Source: Cudoniella acicularis (taxonomy: Eukaryota > Ascomycota > Leotiomycetes > Helotiales > Helotiaceae). From it: a stretch of 64,000 nt of DNA. The stretch is from assembly GCA_013054445.1 (NCBI GenBank), contig JAAMPI010000102.1, positions 1 to 64,000 on the forward strand. Direction: 5' to 3'. Positions 1-11,220 of the stretch are shown one piece after another. Position 1 is the stretch's first letter; each line of letters opens with the position of its first letter. The notes beneath the pieces were generated by a model. The model ran no database searches and had not been told where the DNA came from. It saw only the letters and a list, made by a program, of their open reading frames with translations. Made by a program: the position numbers and the translations under genes.

Positions 1-1366
1 TTTGATTTGATTTGATTAGTGGGCCCTAATCAAAATCAAATCAAGTTTTAAAAGTCCTAATTAAATTCAAATCATGATTATTGATTTGATTTGATTAGTA
101 ATTGATTATTTTGGTCACGTGATACGTATTTTGCGGAGGAGGATGCTAAGTCTGATTAAGGTTTAAGGTTAATAGAAACTAAGCCTATTATAGAAGGTAT
201 ATACGAGAGAATACTTCTAATTGGCCTGAAAAAGCTCTAGTGGCGGCTATAGGCCGACTGTTTAGCGACTCTAGGCCCTAGAACTACCTTTACAAATCTA
301 CTTATTAAAATTATAAATAAAATACTAAAAATAATCTATAAATTTTAAATTATACTCTAAAATCAAGATAACTCTAGAATCTATTAATTTTAAGTATATA
401 ATTGTTTTTTTCCTTGATTAATTTCTCTTTTTATTATTTTAAAATATTCTTATAAATTAACTATATATTCTTTTAAAATCCTTTCTACTATAAAAAAACT
501 TCTTTTAATTCTTTTAATCAATTATATCTTAAGAGAATTCTATTATACTTAATATAAAGTAAAATAGAAGAGACTTTAGATTAGAGTCACTTTATAATAT
601 AGTTTACTTACCTGTTAAGTGGCGTCTATCATGTGGCTTATATAGCTATCAAATCCCTAGAATAATATTAATAATAAACCTCTAATATCTAGGATCATGG
701 TTCTAAGCTCTTGATACGTGATACGAGATATTAGATAATACTATTGATTATTATTATTATTAGGCCTTAGTATCGGCCCCTTATTAGTAGTAAATAGCTA
801 ATATAAAGGGGTTTTCTCTAGACCCTCTAGGGCTAGAGATTAGTTCTATAACTAAATCTTTTGTCTACTAACGTCTCCTCTTTATATAAAGAAAGTATTT
901 TAGGAGAAGATAATTAGGTTTTTATTAAAATAAAGGAATAGATATATATTTTAACTCTATTTTTACTATAATCCTTTATATCTTTTATAAATAATTAGTA
1001 GTTATTTAATAAGTTATTAAAATAGTAAAGGATTTCTAAGAAACACTTAAAAACTCTTACTTACTAAGCTAGTAATCAAACTAATTGATTATAATTAATT
1101 AATTATTTAAATCAAATCAAGTGGTTCTTTAAAATCCTTAATCAAATTCTAATCAAGAATATTGATTTGATTTGATTAGTAATTAATTAGTATAGATATT
1201 TCTTTGACACACTGATATCGGGCATTTGCCTAAACACAGCCTCAAGCTCAGCCACACTCAATCATTTCTCCTATTCACTACCCACTATCAACATCTTCTT
1301 TAATGGTTCGGAATTTCTCCACATCTCATCTAATCTTACCATTCCTTCTCTAGTCAGATCATAATA
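1..1366. repeat. AT-rich, RIP-like repeat block
   Basis: There is no usable ORF. The stretch is dominated by TA, TAA and AT-rich words, as expected of repeats hit by C-to-T mutation. An approximately 85-bp sequence near 20-105, built from TTGATTTGATTTGATT and its complement, recurs in direct orientation near 1100-1190. Both copies can fold back on themselves. They bracket a segment (690-900) that belongs to a repeat family also found near 60.4 and 61.5 kb. This looks like the eroded end of a transposon cluster. Confidence 0.6.
690..900. repeat. Dispersed repeat family R2, copy 1
   Basis: The copy contains the word order GAGATATTAGATAATACTAT, then TATTATTAGGCCTTA, then CTAGAGATTAGTT, ending at CCTCCTCTTTATA. 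The same order occurs at 60360-60600 and, more heavily mutated toward A/T, at 61455-61640. The differences are mostly transitions, consistent with independently RIP-mutated copies of one transposon segment. Confidence 0.65.
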
Positions 1367-3509
1367 ATGTCGCTTCTTTCCTTCGTCATACACGTCTGCT
1401 ACACTCGCAAAGCGATCGCTGCACCCGTGACAAATCTCACAGCCTTAGCGACCGAAATTGCACCTCCCTGGGTGAGCAGCCCCGGGGGCTGTGGAACCTG
1501 GAATTTGCTGTACAGCTGTGGATTTACGATTCTGCTATGCGTGTACACGGCGATACATTTGAACATCCCATCTCCGGACGACACGAAGTTCACACTCTGG
1601 CTGAGAAAGACCAAATGGGTGGCCATCGCTATTCTGGCTCCCGAAGTTGTGGTTTATACAGCTTTTGAGCAATGGTGGCATGCGAAACAATTTTTGGCTG
1701 GGCTTAGAAAGATTGTGAGGAATAGCGAGGATAAGGGGTTCAAGGTCTATTTCACTTCGTTATTTATAAAGGGGCGTTCTAATGAACCACAGGATTGGTA
1801 CAGCGGAGACAGCTCAAGCAAGCCGTTCGACATGGTCTATGCTTATTACGTAGTGATGGGTGGATTCGTTGCAGACATCGATCACATCCATAACTCTCTT
1901 AAAAGAGTAACGATCACCCTATCCGGCATCGGCTTCATGGCAAGCGAGGGGTACTTCCCCCGAATCAAACGCGGCGATATCCAAGACAAGAGCAAAGCAG
2001 ATATACTAGCCAAGGGCCTCGTTTGTGTGCAAGTTCTCTGGACGGTTGGCCAGGTTGTCGAGCGGAAGCTTGCGAGTTACCCGTTAACAATGCTCGAAGT
2101 TCACACGATAGTGCATGTTGTTTGCGCGCTACTGATGTATGGATTGTGGTTTCAAAAGCCGTTGAACGTCCAGGATCCGACGTTAATTGATTTTAGAGAA
2201 GACCCCGAGCTTCTAGGAGTCATGCTCCAATTTTCAGTCGACAGGTCCAAGTCACTTACAGGTTTCGTATGTAAACCTAGATCAAAGCCACCTCACAATC
2301 CCGAGCCTCCTATGACATAGTACAAAGACTTGTCTGCCGTAGACCCTTTACATGTGGATCTTGACGCCATTGGGGGTGCTCTAGAGCCTCACTGCCTTCA
2401 GGAAATCAAAGAGCGCCCCGAGATATATCTTCCAGTCACTGAAGGTGAAGGTCAACCACCACCCCAAATATCGACACTCTTTTGCTTGTCGAGTGAAGAC
2501 TCCCACGGAGTAGTGCATCGATATCCTATGGGACATGTTAACTGGGAATACACCCCAGCGTCGGAAGCAGAGGTTGTATGCACCGTAGTCACCGGTCAGG
2601 CACTATTTTCTGGACCTGGCCCAGAACTGCCATGTCCGGCCTGGCGAAGTCGGGACACTTGTTGAGAAAGCGATTCCAGTCACGTGCTCAGGGGTCGCTA
2701 CCCGAAGGATTCTAAGGAAGCGGCTATGATGATTATGCCTTTAGATCCTACGNTGNCATNGATCATATGNGAACCAAGGCATAAGCTANTACTGTAGTTT
2801 ATNCGTAGGAANATGAGCAGNAACCTCGGTAGCATGTGGGCACCGGAAGCCTATANATAAGGGACACAGCTCCCACCAAAAGCTGTTCTGTAGACTAGAC
2901 TAGACTAGACTTGCAATTCACACTCTTTTAGCAACCCAACTTCACTTCCATATATCCTCAGTCGCAACAGAAAGCCTACTTGGCCATTCTTTTCGGAGTA
3001 ACGGTCTTGAGGCTATCCTTGGCAGAATGACCTATGCTAGAGGAGAAGACTGCGTGGCAGTCGGCAAGGCTTTCGGATACATGGTCGGAAATATCATCGG
3101 AAAATCACACCATATCTATCCACCGCCGACCCTAACTACATCGATGACTATGTATGCCGCTGGCGTGCTGTTCTCAGCATGTCACCTTGCAGCCTGGAAC
3201 TGGGATTTCCCGTCGTCCACTGTCCGGATTATATGGAGAAGCTTTGCGGTTGCAGCGACGGGCACGGGTCCTTTAATTATCTTGTTCACTTTCCTCTATT
3301 CCATTTTCCTGGCTGAATTCGCCCAACGTAAAAAGCAGCCTCGACAGGGTTTTGTCCATATCAGAAGTGCAGTGACATTTTTATTAGTTCTAGTCTATAT
3401 TATTGCTCGTCTGGGACTAGTAGTGTTGATATTCTACTGCTCTTCTTCAATGCTAGCGAGTATATATGACACCGTGGATTGGACAACATTTGTTCCTCAT
3501 TTTCCATAA
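1367..3509 (+). pseudogene. Fungal polytopic membrane protein, interrupted
   Basis: This resembles a conserved ascomycete integral-membrane family of unknown function. The first block (1367-2320) starts with an ATG and a hydrophobic N-terminus, carries an early aromatic/hydrophobic segment (LLYSCGFTILLCVYTAIHL) and a W..KPLNV.DPT-like motif near residue 265. A TAG at 2318-2320 stops it, but the same frame continues as YKDLSAVDPLHVDLDAIGG to 2665. A third block (3027-3509) in another frame supplies the membrane C-terminus typical of the family, with a CHLAAWNWDFPSS motif, two or three more hydrophobic helices and a D.V.W..F.PH-type end. The connecting part contains several N bases (about 2752-2857), so some of the breakage may be assembly uncertainty. 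No known reaction; location in a membrane is inferred from the helices. Confidence 0.6.
2891..2910. repeat. TAGAC pentanucleotide microsatellite
   Basis: Four perfect tandem copies of TAGAC lie inside the poorly resolved middle of the broken membrane-protein gene, just after the cluster of N bases. Confidence 0.85.
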
Positions 3510-5796
3510 AAGTAGCAGAAGAAAACTACAGCAGCGCATGGATCTCCTAGGCAAGATGATGTTAACAAGGTCACTATAATTAGAATCTGAAGATAAGAAG
3601 TTGGCTAGATCAATAAGTGGGACTATTTAGGTATAAGAAGAGAAATTAAGAATAGCTTAAAGTTTGTTTTAATATTATTTTGTTTTTAATAAATACTTAC
3701 TATAATATTTTAAATTGAATTTAAAGGCATAATATTATATTTTCAAATAATAAATAGCATACCTAGTAGATTTCTACTAACGTTTTTATATTCACATTAG
3801 GGATAGATTCATATTAGGGGTTTAAATAATATCCATAATTATAGTCTTATTTTCCATTTCGCAAGACTACTGGTTATCTATCTATTTGCAGGTAGTCTAC
3901 CTACCGTTCATTATTCCTCCAAGACAATTTTTGTCCTCCGGTATGTTTAGAAAGGCGCTTTTAGACGTCTTCTGATAACATATGCTTTAGGAGAGGATAG
4001 GCAGTTTGCTAGATGAGTATTAGCACCGGTCGTATATTTCAAGCAAGCAATCGCTTTACTTACTATCTCTGCTATAGATAGCGGCCACAATGCAGAGTCC
4101 CTGGATCTATATATAGTATATCGACTATGCTTGCAAATGGTTAGAGCTATGCCGATACTATCGAATTCCCCTAATTTATAGGCTTTCTTAATCAAGGTGT
4201 CCTTTCTCCTATTTGTTCCCTCGTTTTTTCTCCCTCTTCTTTTCCCCTCGTCGTTTCGTTTGATCTTTAGAATATTGTCACGACCCCGGATTATGCGATC
4301 AGGTCACCTGATCAGTTCGGACGTTCTGGAGTTCAGGGCCTGAGGGACTGAACTCATGAACTCCTGAACTACAACCACCACCTATATTGCCATATAGTTT
4401 TCCCTTCGTAGAGCTGCGTGCTCAAATTCATTCTTGAATACAAGATAACATTCTACTGGATCTGCTTGACACTTTAACGACGATTAAACCCAACGCCTCA
4501 CGTGATATAGCATACTACGTGACAACAGAACGTTACAAATATCTATTTATCCTTAGGCTATTCCAGAGATCGAGAAGACATTTGAGAGCTGACTGTTATT
4601 TAGAGCTATGTTTATTAAAGATCGTTAGATAGCTATCTTTATTAAGGACTGTCTTGTATTAGTGGCCGACCGGTGTCTCGAAAACTGAAGCATGGGAGCC
4701 GAAGTTAAACCCCCTTAATCCTCTAAAATCTTAGCCGAAGGAAGTGTTTGATTGTGCAATGGAGGGCCTGAATCGGTCCCCTTGAATCCAAGTGGTAGGG
4801 AGCCAGATTTGAACCCCTTTAATTTTAATAATAGGCTAAGCTCTATATGCCCCTTCATAAGGGTACACTTATTTTGGCATCAGGCTATAAGGCACCAACA
4901 AAAACACATCCAAATCACTAACGCTATACTAATGCCGCTTTATCTCGCTTGAGAAAAGAACTTAGAAAAAATCACAGGTCGATATAAAATATAATTATAG
5001 TATAAGTACCTCGTACAAATTTATAGTTCTAAAAAATACTATTAAATTATATTAATTACACGCGAAATATAAGCTTATAAGTAAGCTAATTCTATTACGT
5101 AGGTGCCTGTCGTAAAAGCTTGATTTTAGTAATATAGGAGGGGGATATCGCTTGTTAAAATGGTATGAGTGCCTGAGAGCTTGGCGAGTACAGGGGTTAA
5201 AGTGCATGTGTTGGTGCCTTGTAACCTAATGCCAATATAAGCGTACCCTCATATTCTTTGCCTAGGCCTTCCTTCGCCTTGCCTCAGGTCCCTTGAAAAA
5301 AGGGGGGTAAAGTGAACTACACCTGAGGAATTGGTTGTTGCCTCGTTGCGCCTGAGGAATACACGGAGAGGCGTGGAAAATATTTCGCCATTTCGCCATT
5401 TCGCATGTACAACATTCTTAATTAAGACAGTAGCCTTTTTCTTGTGGCTGCAAAATACCCTGTGGAGCATAAATGCTGTTACACTGACAATTTAGCTGAA
5501 ACTCGCCACTGAAGTTTCATTGAATCCCTCTGTTAAGATATATTGGACATGATTATAGAGTGCGGTATTTCAAGTTGGCCATTCACTTTCAGTTGTGGAA
5601 GGTTTTCTAACGATAATTGAACTTATAGCAAACTCTTCTTACTTTTTTGGCCAATGTTTCTCGAACAAAAAACTTCAAGGACGGTTGTCTTTGCACGAGT
5701 CGTACTCTTTCCTCATTGTCTCGACAGTCAATTCCCGGAAGTTACCTCCATTGAAGCTGGCGCCTTCTTCTCGTTTCTCCAGTGATCTTCTCAGCA
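3510..5796. other. Gene-poor interval with repeat debris
   Basis: Only short, poorly coding ORFs are present. The segment is AT-rich from 3600 to 3900. It contains an LTR-like unit (4276-4524). A CT-rich stretch near 4180-4270 shares the words GCTTTCTTAA and ATCCTTTCT-like sequence with one near 43250-43330, which suggests a common repeat. I see no supportable gene. Confidence 0.5.
4276..4524. repeat. Candidate solo LTR
   Basis: The 249-bp unit begins TGTCACGACCCC and ends TACTACGTGACA, so its ends form a perfect 7-bp inverted TGTCACG/CGTGACA pair with the TG...CA termini usual for LTRs. Several fungal Gypsy LTRs begin with similar sequence (from general knowledge). The flanks (AATAT and ACAGA) do not form a target-site duplication and no internal retrotransposon sequence adjoins, so it is a relic or a chance structure. 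Confidence 0.4.
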
Positions 5797-7185
5797 ATGA
5801 CTGGAGACCCACTTGAAGCCCGGCCTGTGGGGTCTGCCATCACGAAACATTCACTAGCATGGATTTCAAATCATAATTCGGATGCCCAAAACTCGTCATC
5901 TTTGAAAATCCAGGAAAATCTCAGAAACAATCAAGTCTCCATTGAAGACTACGACGACAAGAGCGAAAACAAAAGCCAAGAAGATTTAGAGACAAAATCT
6001 GAAGATACAGAGGGAGATTTTGAAGAATGGGAGACCGACAATGAGCAGACTGCGTTTAATATCCTTAAGTATCGGCTTAGTATTCTTGAGACGGAACTTG
6101 AATGTGTAAAATCCGATCTTACAAAATGTAAACTTTTCTCCCTGTCTTGAATTATTACTGAGTTTTAATCTGACATCTTTTGATCATTCACCAGACCAAG
6201 AGGAGAATCGAAGGTTAAAATCTCAAAGAGCGATTTTGGAAGACAATTCTTGGCTCGAGGACTTGACTCCCCGATTGGAACTCATGGTGCTTAAATTAAA
6301 AGGCCAACGCACCCTTTCATACGCACAACTTATTTCTGAGTATACAAAAGCGCTTATACCCGAGATAGAAAGCCTGGAAATCAAACCGACATCTCGATTC
6401 AAAAGCATTTATACCCAGCTAAACAGGCCTTGCCTCCAACTTTCGATCCCACTTCACTTTATGCAACTACGCCGCATAAGAATTCTAGACTTGCAGATAC
6501 AAATCCGTGAAGGCGTGAATTTCCTATGCTCCCGAAAATTTGGAAAAGACTTCGACCATTCCAATCTAGCAAAATGGCAACAGACTATGCAAGACTGCGG
6601 TAAATCTACAGTCCCGTTCTTGCCAAGTCAAAACTCACTTATACTCTCCTAGATGACATGTTAGACACCTACGAACGAACCGGCAAGCTCTTGCAAGCCG
6701 ACTTTCCTTGGAAGAAACAACTACTTTATTATCATACTCTCCTTCTCCAGGTCTTCGACGAAAAACAATCAACGCACGCCACTACCATCGACGAAGTGCT
6801 CGACCGTGGCGTGTTCGCGCAATCCTCACTCTCCGGCCTGATATCACCACAGGGGACAGTCTGGTTCATCATCCGCTATATTCAAGCATTCGTAGGGAAT
6901 CAAGAAGCGCCGGACCAGCCGATACACTATCTGTGGAAAGAGATCAAAACCCTCTGTCTAAGGATTACGATAGGAATTATCGGGGGTCTGGCCATTATTA
7001 CTCCAATGCTCATAATGTCTATCAACTCTTCCAAGACAAAGGATCTCGTTACTACCTCTGTCTGTGTTTTCTTCTTTGCTGTTTTGTTGGGGTTCTCGAG
7101 AAAGCAGTCCAATGGGGAGCTTTTGGCTGGAACTGCTGCTTATGCTGCTGTTTTGGTTGTTTTCATTGGCACAAACGAGAATTAA
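5797..7185 (+). pseudogene. DUF6594-type membrane protein, frame broken
   Basis: The ATG at 5797 opens a Ser/Glu/Asp-rich N-terminus followed by a helical, probably coiled-coil stretch. An intron at 6128-6194 (GTAAAC...CACCAG) joins it in frame to YQEENRRLKSQRAIL. Frame 2 then runs to 6652, while the C-terminus lies in frame 1 (IYSPVLAKSKLTYTLLDDM to the TAA at 7183). The C-terminus carries the family signature: a helix with GGLAIITPMLIMS, a second helix, and TAAYAAVLVVFIG. A frame change is needed between about 6420 and 6600. Frame 1 in that interval contains TGA (6508) and TAA (6601), both one C-to-T step from sense codons. DUF6594 proteins are fungal two- to three-helix membrane proteins without an assigned function. 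The stop codon lies inside the target duplication of a MITE. Confidence 0.6.
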
Positions 7186-7188
7186 GAC

Positions 7189-7563
7189 GGGAAAGACTCA
7201 ATCGACCTCTCCCCGGGGTCGATCTTGGCACGCTATATACGGGTTTAACCCAATAACTATAACAACACGAGATATAAAATTAATTCAAAATGTCGCATTC
7301 AATTCTCTAAGCTTCAGGCTCCTATCTCTTATAATAGGCCTTATAATAGGCTTCAAGCCTCAAAACTTCGATATTTAGTTTAGTAACCTAATTATAAAAG
7401 GTCTCTCTTCGTTTAGCGATTTTATTTTTATAATTATTTCAATTAAAAGAATAATAATAAATCGTGAAGTAGAGTATATAAGATATGCGCATATCAGTCC
7501 TGCGCACGCGTAGTTCTGAGTTTGCCAAGATCGACCCCCGGTCGAGTCGATTGAGTCTTTCTT
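7189..7563. mobile_element. MITE, hAT-like by target duplication
   Basis: A 375-bp non-coding element is flanked by the perfect 8-bp direct repeat ATTAAGAC (7181-7188 and 7564-7571). Its ends are inverted repeats: left GGGAAAGACTCAATCGAC, right complement AAGAAAGACTCAATCGAC, followed on both sides by a GGTCGATCTTGGC-type block. The interior is AT-rich with no ORF. An 8-bp duplication and short inverted repeats are typical of hAT-superfamily elements, so this is probably a non-autonomous derivative. The left duplication contains the TAA stop codon of the upstream gene. Confidence 0.8.
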
Positions 7564-7571
7564 ATTAAGAC

Positions 7572-8656
7572 TTAGGCGTTCTGTTTGTTCATTTTCATAT
7601 ACCCTTTAATTCGTTCGTTGCATGATGTGAATTCTGTCTTCCACGTAACTCCACTGTGCTACGCGCACCCAATCAAAGTTCAGTTTGTCTTAGATTCGGA
7701 CTAAAAAAATGTCACAAATGTCACCCCTTTTTCATCAGTTTCTTTTGCTACTAACAGTAATTTAAACATCAAATTACGGGACAGTGCGAAAGGGCGACGG
7801 CCGCCGACAAGAAAGCAATTTTAACACACAATCGACTCACTTCTTTCCTTTTCTACCTTACCAGGCCTTCTCTTCTCTTCTTCTTGCGGAGGTAGAACCT
7901 TTATCTTCTTATCTTTCCCCCTTTTAACATTCCCCACTCTCTGCAACTCTCCTTTTATTTCCATCAATCTCTGATCATCCACGCCCATTCAAATCAATTG
8001 TCTATACTTTTCTAAGATGCATATACTCGCAGTTCTCCTAGGCGCTACGCCGGCATATCGGCAACGTGGGGCCGTAGGTAGAGGAGGGCAGGGTGTCTTG
8101 GGGCTAGATGGGTGCCGAGGTGCACGTGGTGGGTGTGGGTGTGGGTTAGTGCTGTGGCAGGGAACGAGAACCTGTATTCAGCTGGTACAATTGTAGTAGG
8201 ATATTCTTATCTTTGTTTCGGTCTTAGTTAGTAAAAACATTCCCGACGTTCAAAATTTGCAAAACTCACAACGGCTCTCGGACTGACCACAGGATCACAG
8301 GGCTGTACACATCTTGCACCATGGGCAAAGTTGATTTTCGCCTCTTTGCTCCTCTTGCATACAGTGTCGAACATGTCCGTACGATCCTCAGGAATAGATT
8401 GCGAGTTGAATTTCAAGTCATAGGCAAATTCTAATAGTCGGTCTAAGTCTTAGGCTACATGCGAGCTTACAAGTTATGATAGACAAGTCGATCATTATTA
8501 TAAATCCTATTTCCTGTAAAGAATTTGTGAGGATAAGGTTTTAACCCCTAAAGGCCTTCAAAGACTAAGCCGTAAAGGCGAGGGAAAGCCGACAAGTGAC
8601 GTAACAAGTGTGTCCTTATAATTCAATTTAAGCATTTTCCGTCAACAAAGCAAACA
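7572..8656. other. Intergenic interval
   Basis: It contains a pyrimidine-rich promoter-like stretch (about 7830-8010) ahead of a small ORF at 8017. Nothing else is recognisable. Confidence 0.4.
8017..8196 (+). CDS. Small ORF, possible secreted-protein exon
   Basis: A 59-codon ORF follows a CT-rich leader of the type common upstream of fungal start codons. It begins MHILAVLLGATPAYR, which could be a short signal peptide, and continues with Gly, Arg and four Cys. GT dinucleotides followed by AGGTAGAGG just after codon 19 could be a splice donor, so the remainder may be intronic. I do not recognise a family; this is a weak candidate. Confidence 0.2.
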   Translation: MHILAVLLGATPAYRQRGAVGRGGQGVLGLDGCRGARGGCGCGLVLWQGTRTCIQLVQL

Positions 8657-8829
8657 GGGTTGCTAGTTCAGTGGCAGAGCGCGTATTTCGAGCATCAAAA
8701 AACTAATGTTTCTTCCGCTGAGACTGTGAAATATTCAGTTGTACTTGAGGGGTTCACCCTCTGCCTGTGGAAGTGCTTGGTATTCGCCCTCGAGATGTGA
8801 GGTCCAAGGTTCGATCCCTTGGCAATCCA
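8657..8829 (+). tRNA. tRNA-like gene with about 100-nt insert
   Basis: A complete cloverleaf can be assembled if about 100 nt in the anticodon loop is an intron. The acceptor stem GGGTTGC pairs with GCAATCC over 7 bp, including a G3:U70 wobble, and is followed by A73. The D arm is GTTC/GAGC with a box A (TAGTTCAGTGG). The T arm is CAAGG/CCTTG with loop TTCGATC and box B (GGTTCGATCC). The variable loop is 5 nt (AGGTC). The anticodon stem is CGTAT (8682-8686) with ATGTG (8795-8799). Loop TTCGAG before the insert gives anticodon CGA if the intron sits after position 37, and TCGAG can pair with CTCGA at 8789-8793 of the insert, as anticodons do in precursor tRNAs. CGA would be a serine anticodon, yet a short variable loop and G3:U70 with A73 are alanine-type identity features. 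Nine T residues follow. It could be a tRNA pseudogene or another Pol III gene. Confidence 0.5.
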
Positions 8830-8830
8830 A

Positions 8831-8839
8831 TTTTTTTTT
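8831..8839 (+). terminator. Pol III oligo-T terminator
   Basis: A run of nine T begins two bases after the discriminator base of the tRNA-like gene. This placement is what a polymerase III transcription unit needs and supports the gene call. Confidence 0.6.
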
Positions 8840-9736
8840 GTGTATTTTTTCGAACTGTGTATCTCGCTTAAGCAAAATATATCTTACGCGAGGTGAAGTT
8901 GACTAGGTAGGTCGCTTCTATGAAAAACATTTCATAATCGGTCGGTACTTTTCTCTAACTACACATATTTCTTAGTAATCTTCCTTTTAGTTATATCAAT
9001 AAGCACTTCGTAACTGTAAAATGTTGCAAAATGGAAGTGATTGGTGATGGCGCTTTATTTCTAGCACTTCTTACTTATTTTGCAGCACTTTAACCATATA
9101 ATTGTTTAATTATTTGAAATGCTTGATACGATTTCGTGAGATTGTAGCCATAGATTCAAAGAACGGTATTATGTAAAAGCTCCACATTTCCGAGCTTTTT
9201 ATAAAGTAACAACGGAAAGCACAAAAAGACGTTTTTTTGTTTGTTCGCCGGCCCCCAGTAGGCGACCCGAGGATCAACCTAAACCGTAACTTACTTCTAT
9301 GTGCTAGCTAGGCTGCAGTGCAAGCCACCCCTCACCTTACCTACTCTTCACAAAGACCCTCTACCACCTCGCCTCTGCTTGCCACACGCCAGCAGCCCGA
9401 AACTCTTTAGCCACCCTTCATATGTGTAACGTGTTTCAAACATGTCTTATCCCAATAGAACTATAAAAATTATCAATTCCTAACAAGTAGGATTAAAAAG
9501 AAGCTAAAACAAGTAAGATTACTTCAACAGGCACACATTATATTTCCGAATTCTCGCTGAACTGTCAACAATAAACACCCCAGATTAACAGCAAGCTTAA
9601 AATCAAAAGATTTTGATCCGACTTAATCCTGCAACGGCCTGTCTCTCACCCAGTCGTGCAGCACCATTAGATCAGAAGTCGAATTAGATATTCACCATAG
9701 CTCAATAATTATTTAAGACGTGTCATGGACATTCCC
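8840..9736. other. Intergenic interval, nothing recognised
   Basis: No ORF of convincing composition, no RNA motif and no repeat termini were seen. Confidence 0.4.
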
Positions 9737-10856
9737 TCATTCGATATCGCTCTCATTGTCTTCAACTAGTGGCGGTTCTGGGGGGCTTAGGCCAAACGGA
9801 GCAAAATTGACTTCGAAGTCAACATCCCCACGAACAGCACTGGGGATTTTCATGTTGATTTCTCTTCTTGTTCCGTCAATGCTCTGTTCACCAGCCCTGT
9901 TGCTACCACGAGAAGACAGAAGCTCAGAATGGACATGAATCTACATTTCTTTTGTTAGTGTATAGTCAAGTAGCGCAGCCAGAAAGAACTGTACTAACCA
10001 CCATCCCAAAAATCTGTCTGATCTTGAAATGAAACCCACTTGCAAACACCACTACCTCCTCATCCGCAGCCTCAATGCCTTTTGTCAGCAGCGGAATGTT
10101 ACAGTCATCTATGGTTTTATTACGGGCTTACCTTGCTACTATAATCATTCCAGCCACTAGACGATGTCCCAAGGAACCAGCCAACTTCAGTCTCAATACC
10201 AAGCCCATCAGCAGCACTAGCATTTAAACCCACTGAAATCCTTTTGGATTTTCCTGCCAAGCATTCAAAGCGCACTTTTTCGTGCTGTAGGTATAGGTTA
10301 TTATTGTGAGACCATACTCCTCAATCTCCTGACTTCGTCTACAATTCCTAAGAATATCCACGTTATCTTGCACCCATCGTCGAAAAGGGCTCTCGTAGTA
10401 GTAGCCATCTCTGTGGATGGGTTTGGAGGCTATAAGCACGGCGCCAAAATCGCTTGAGGACTAGTATTCGAAGAAGGCTTTCCCTGATAATGGGATACCA
10501 GCATGTTCTTCGCTAACTACAGTCAGTTACAGCTATTCTTTGTGGTATGATATTGAAACCTGCCTTGCGTTCACAGAAGCTGTTATGTTGGTCTCGGTGA
10601 CCTTGCTGGACGGCATCGTCCTCCAGTTTGTCACAGGGTCGTCCCTTGCGCGCTCGAGCTCTTCTTCAGGCACTTTCAAATTCAACTTCTTCAGTGAAAC
10701 TGGATCGTCAAGCCAAGCTATAGGCTGCCATTCTCCAAGTTCGTTCCAATAACCAACCGCCCCCGGCCGCAGCACTTTCGTTGAGGCAGGTTTATACAGC
10801 GCATAACCATATGGATGGTTGACCATTTGACTTGCGTATAGATCGTGAAGCTTCAT
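9737..10856 (-). pseudogene. Conserved fungal protein of unknown function, broken
   Basis: Reading down from the ATG at 10856, exon 1 carries the family-like N-terminus NHPYGYALYKP...LRPGAVGYWNELG.W.PIAWL. Splicing at a GTTTCA...GTTAG intron (about 10555-10508) restores EEHAGIPLSGKAFFEY. A TAG at 10463-10461 then interrupts the frame, which continues as SSSDFGAVLIASKPI...STKKCALNAWQ. A one-base shift near 10226 is needed to read VGLNASAADG...EVGWFLG, and two more introns lead to an acidic C-terminus ending at the TGA at 9737. I recall similar fungal proteins with YP.GYALY.P and STKKCA.N.W motifs, none with a known activity. The upstream neighbour CHAT gene is divergent. One nonsense codon plus one frameshift make this a pseudogene; the TAG is one C-to-T step from CAG. 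Confidence 0.6.
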
Positions 10857-11220
10857 TTTAAAAATTCAGAAGTAAGGAGGAGTACCCGGTTTCAAATGCT
10901 ACCTCAACTTGCGATTTTACAAGGGGTTTGTAGGTACACAGTATCGTTTGCACTGTGGATGAGTTGCTAGTTATGTGAAGGCTGCCTAGCCTTACGTCAC
11001 GAATTCCTTTGGTCTGTCTCCTAAGCGAGGAATCAGTCTTTGCTTTTTTAGCTTCGCAGGCGAGGGAGGCTGCAGTGGTCCGTGCAGATGACTCCCTTGC
11101 ATGGCCAAGACCGCCGTCCATCAAACATCGATTGATCATCCTCAGCTGCGGCTATGAACATGTCCGTGAGTCCATCACCGGAAAAGAGATGAACCAAAGC
11201 CTGCCAAAACCGATCCAATA

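Noticed and set aside
3947..4195. 82-codon minus-strand ORF in the repeat-rich interval
   Set aside because: AT-rich, no motif, and it overlaps sequence similar to another repeat near 43.25 kb.
8657..8829. tRNA-like gene considered as a tRNA-derived SINE
   Set aside because: Boxes A and B are about 140 nt apart with a paired 3' acceptor half and an immediate T9 terminator, unlike a SINE head; not fully excluded.
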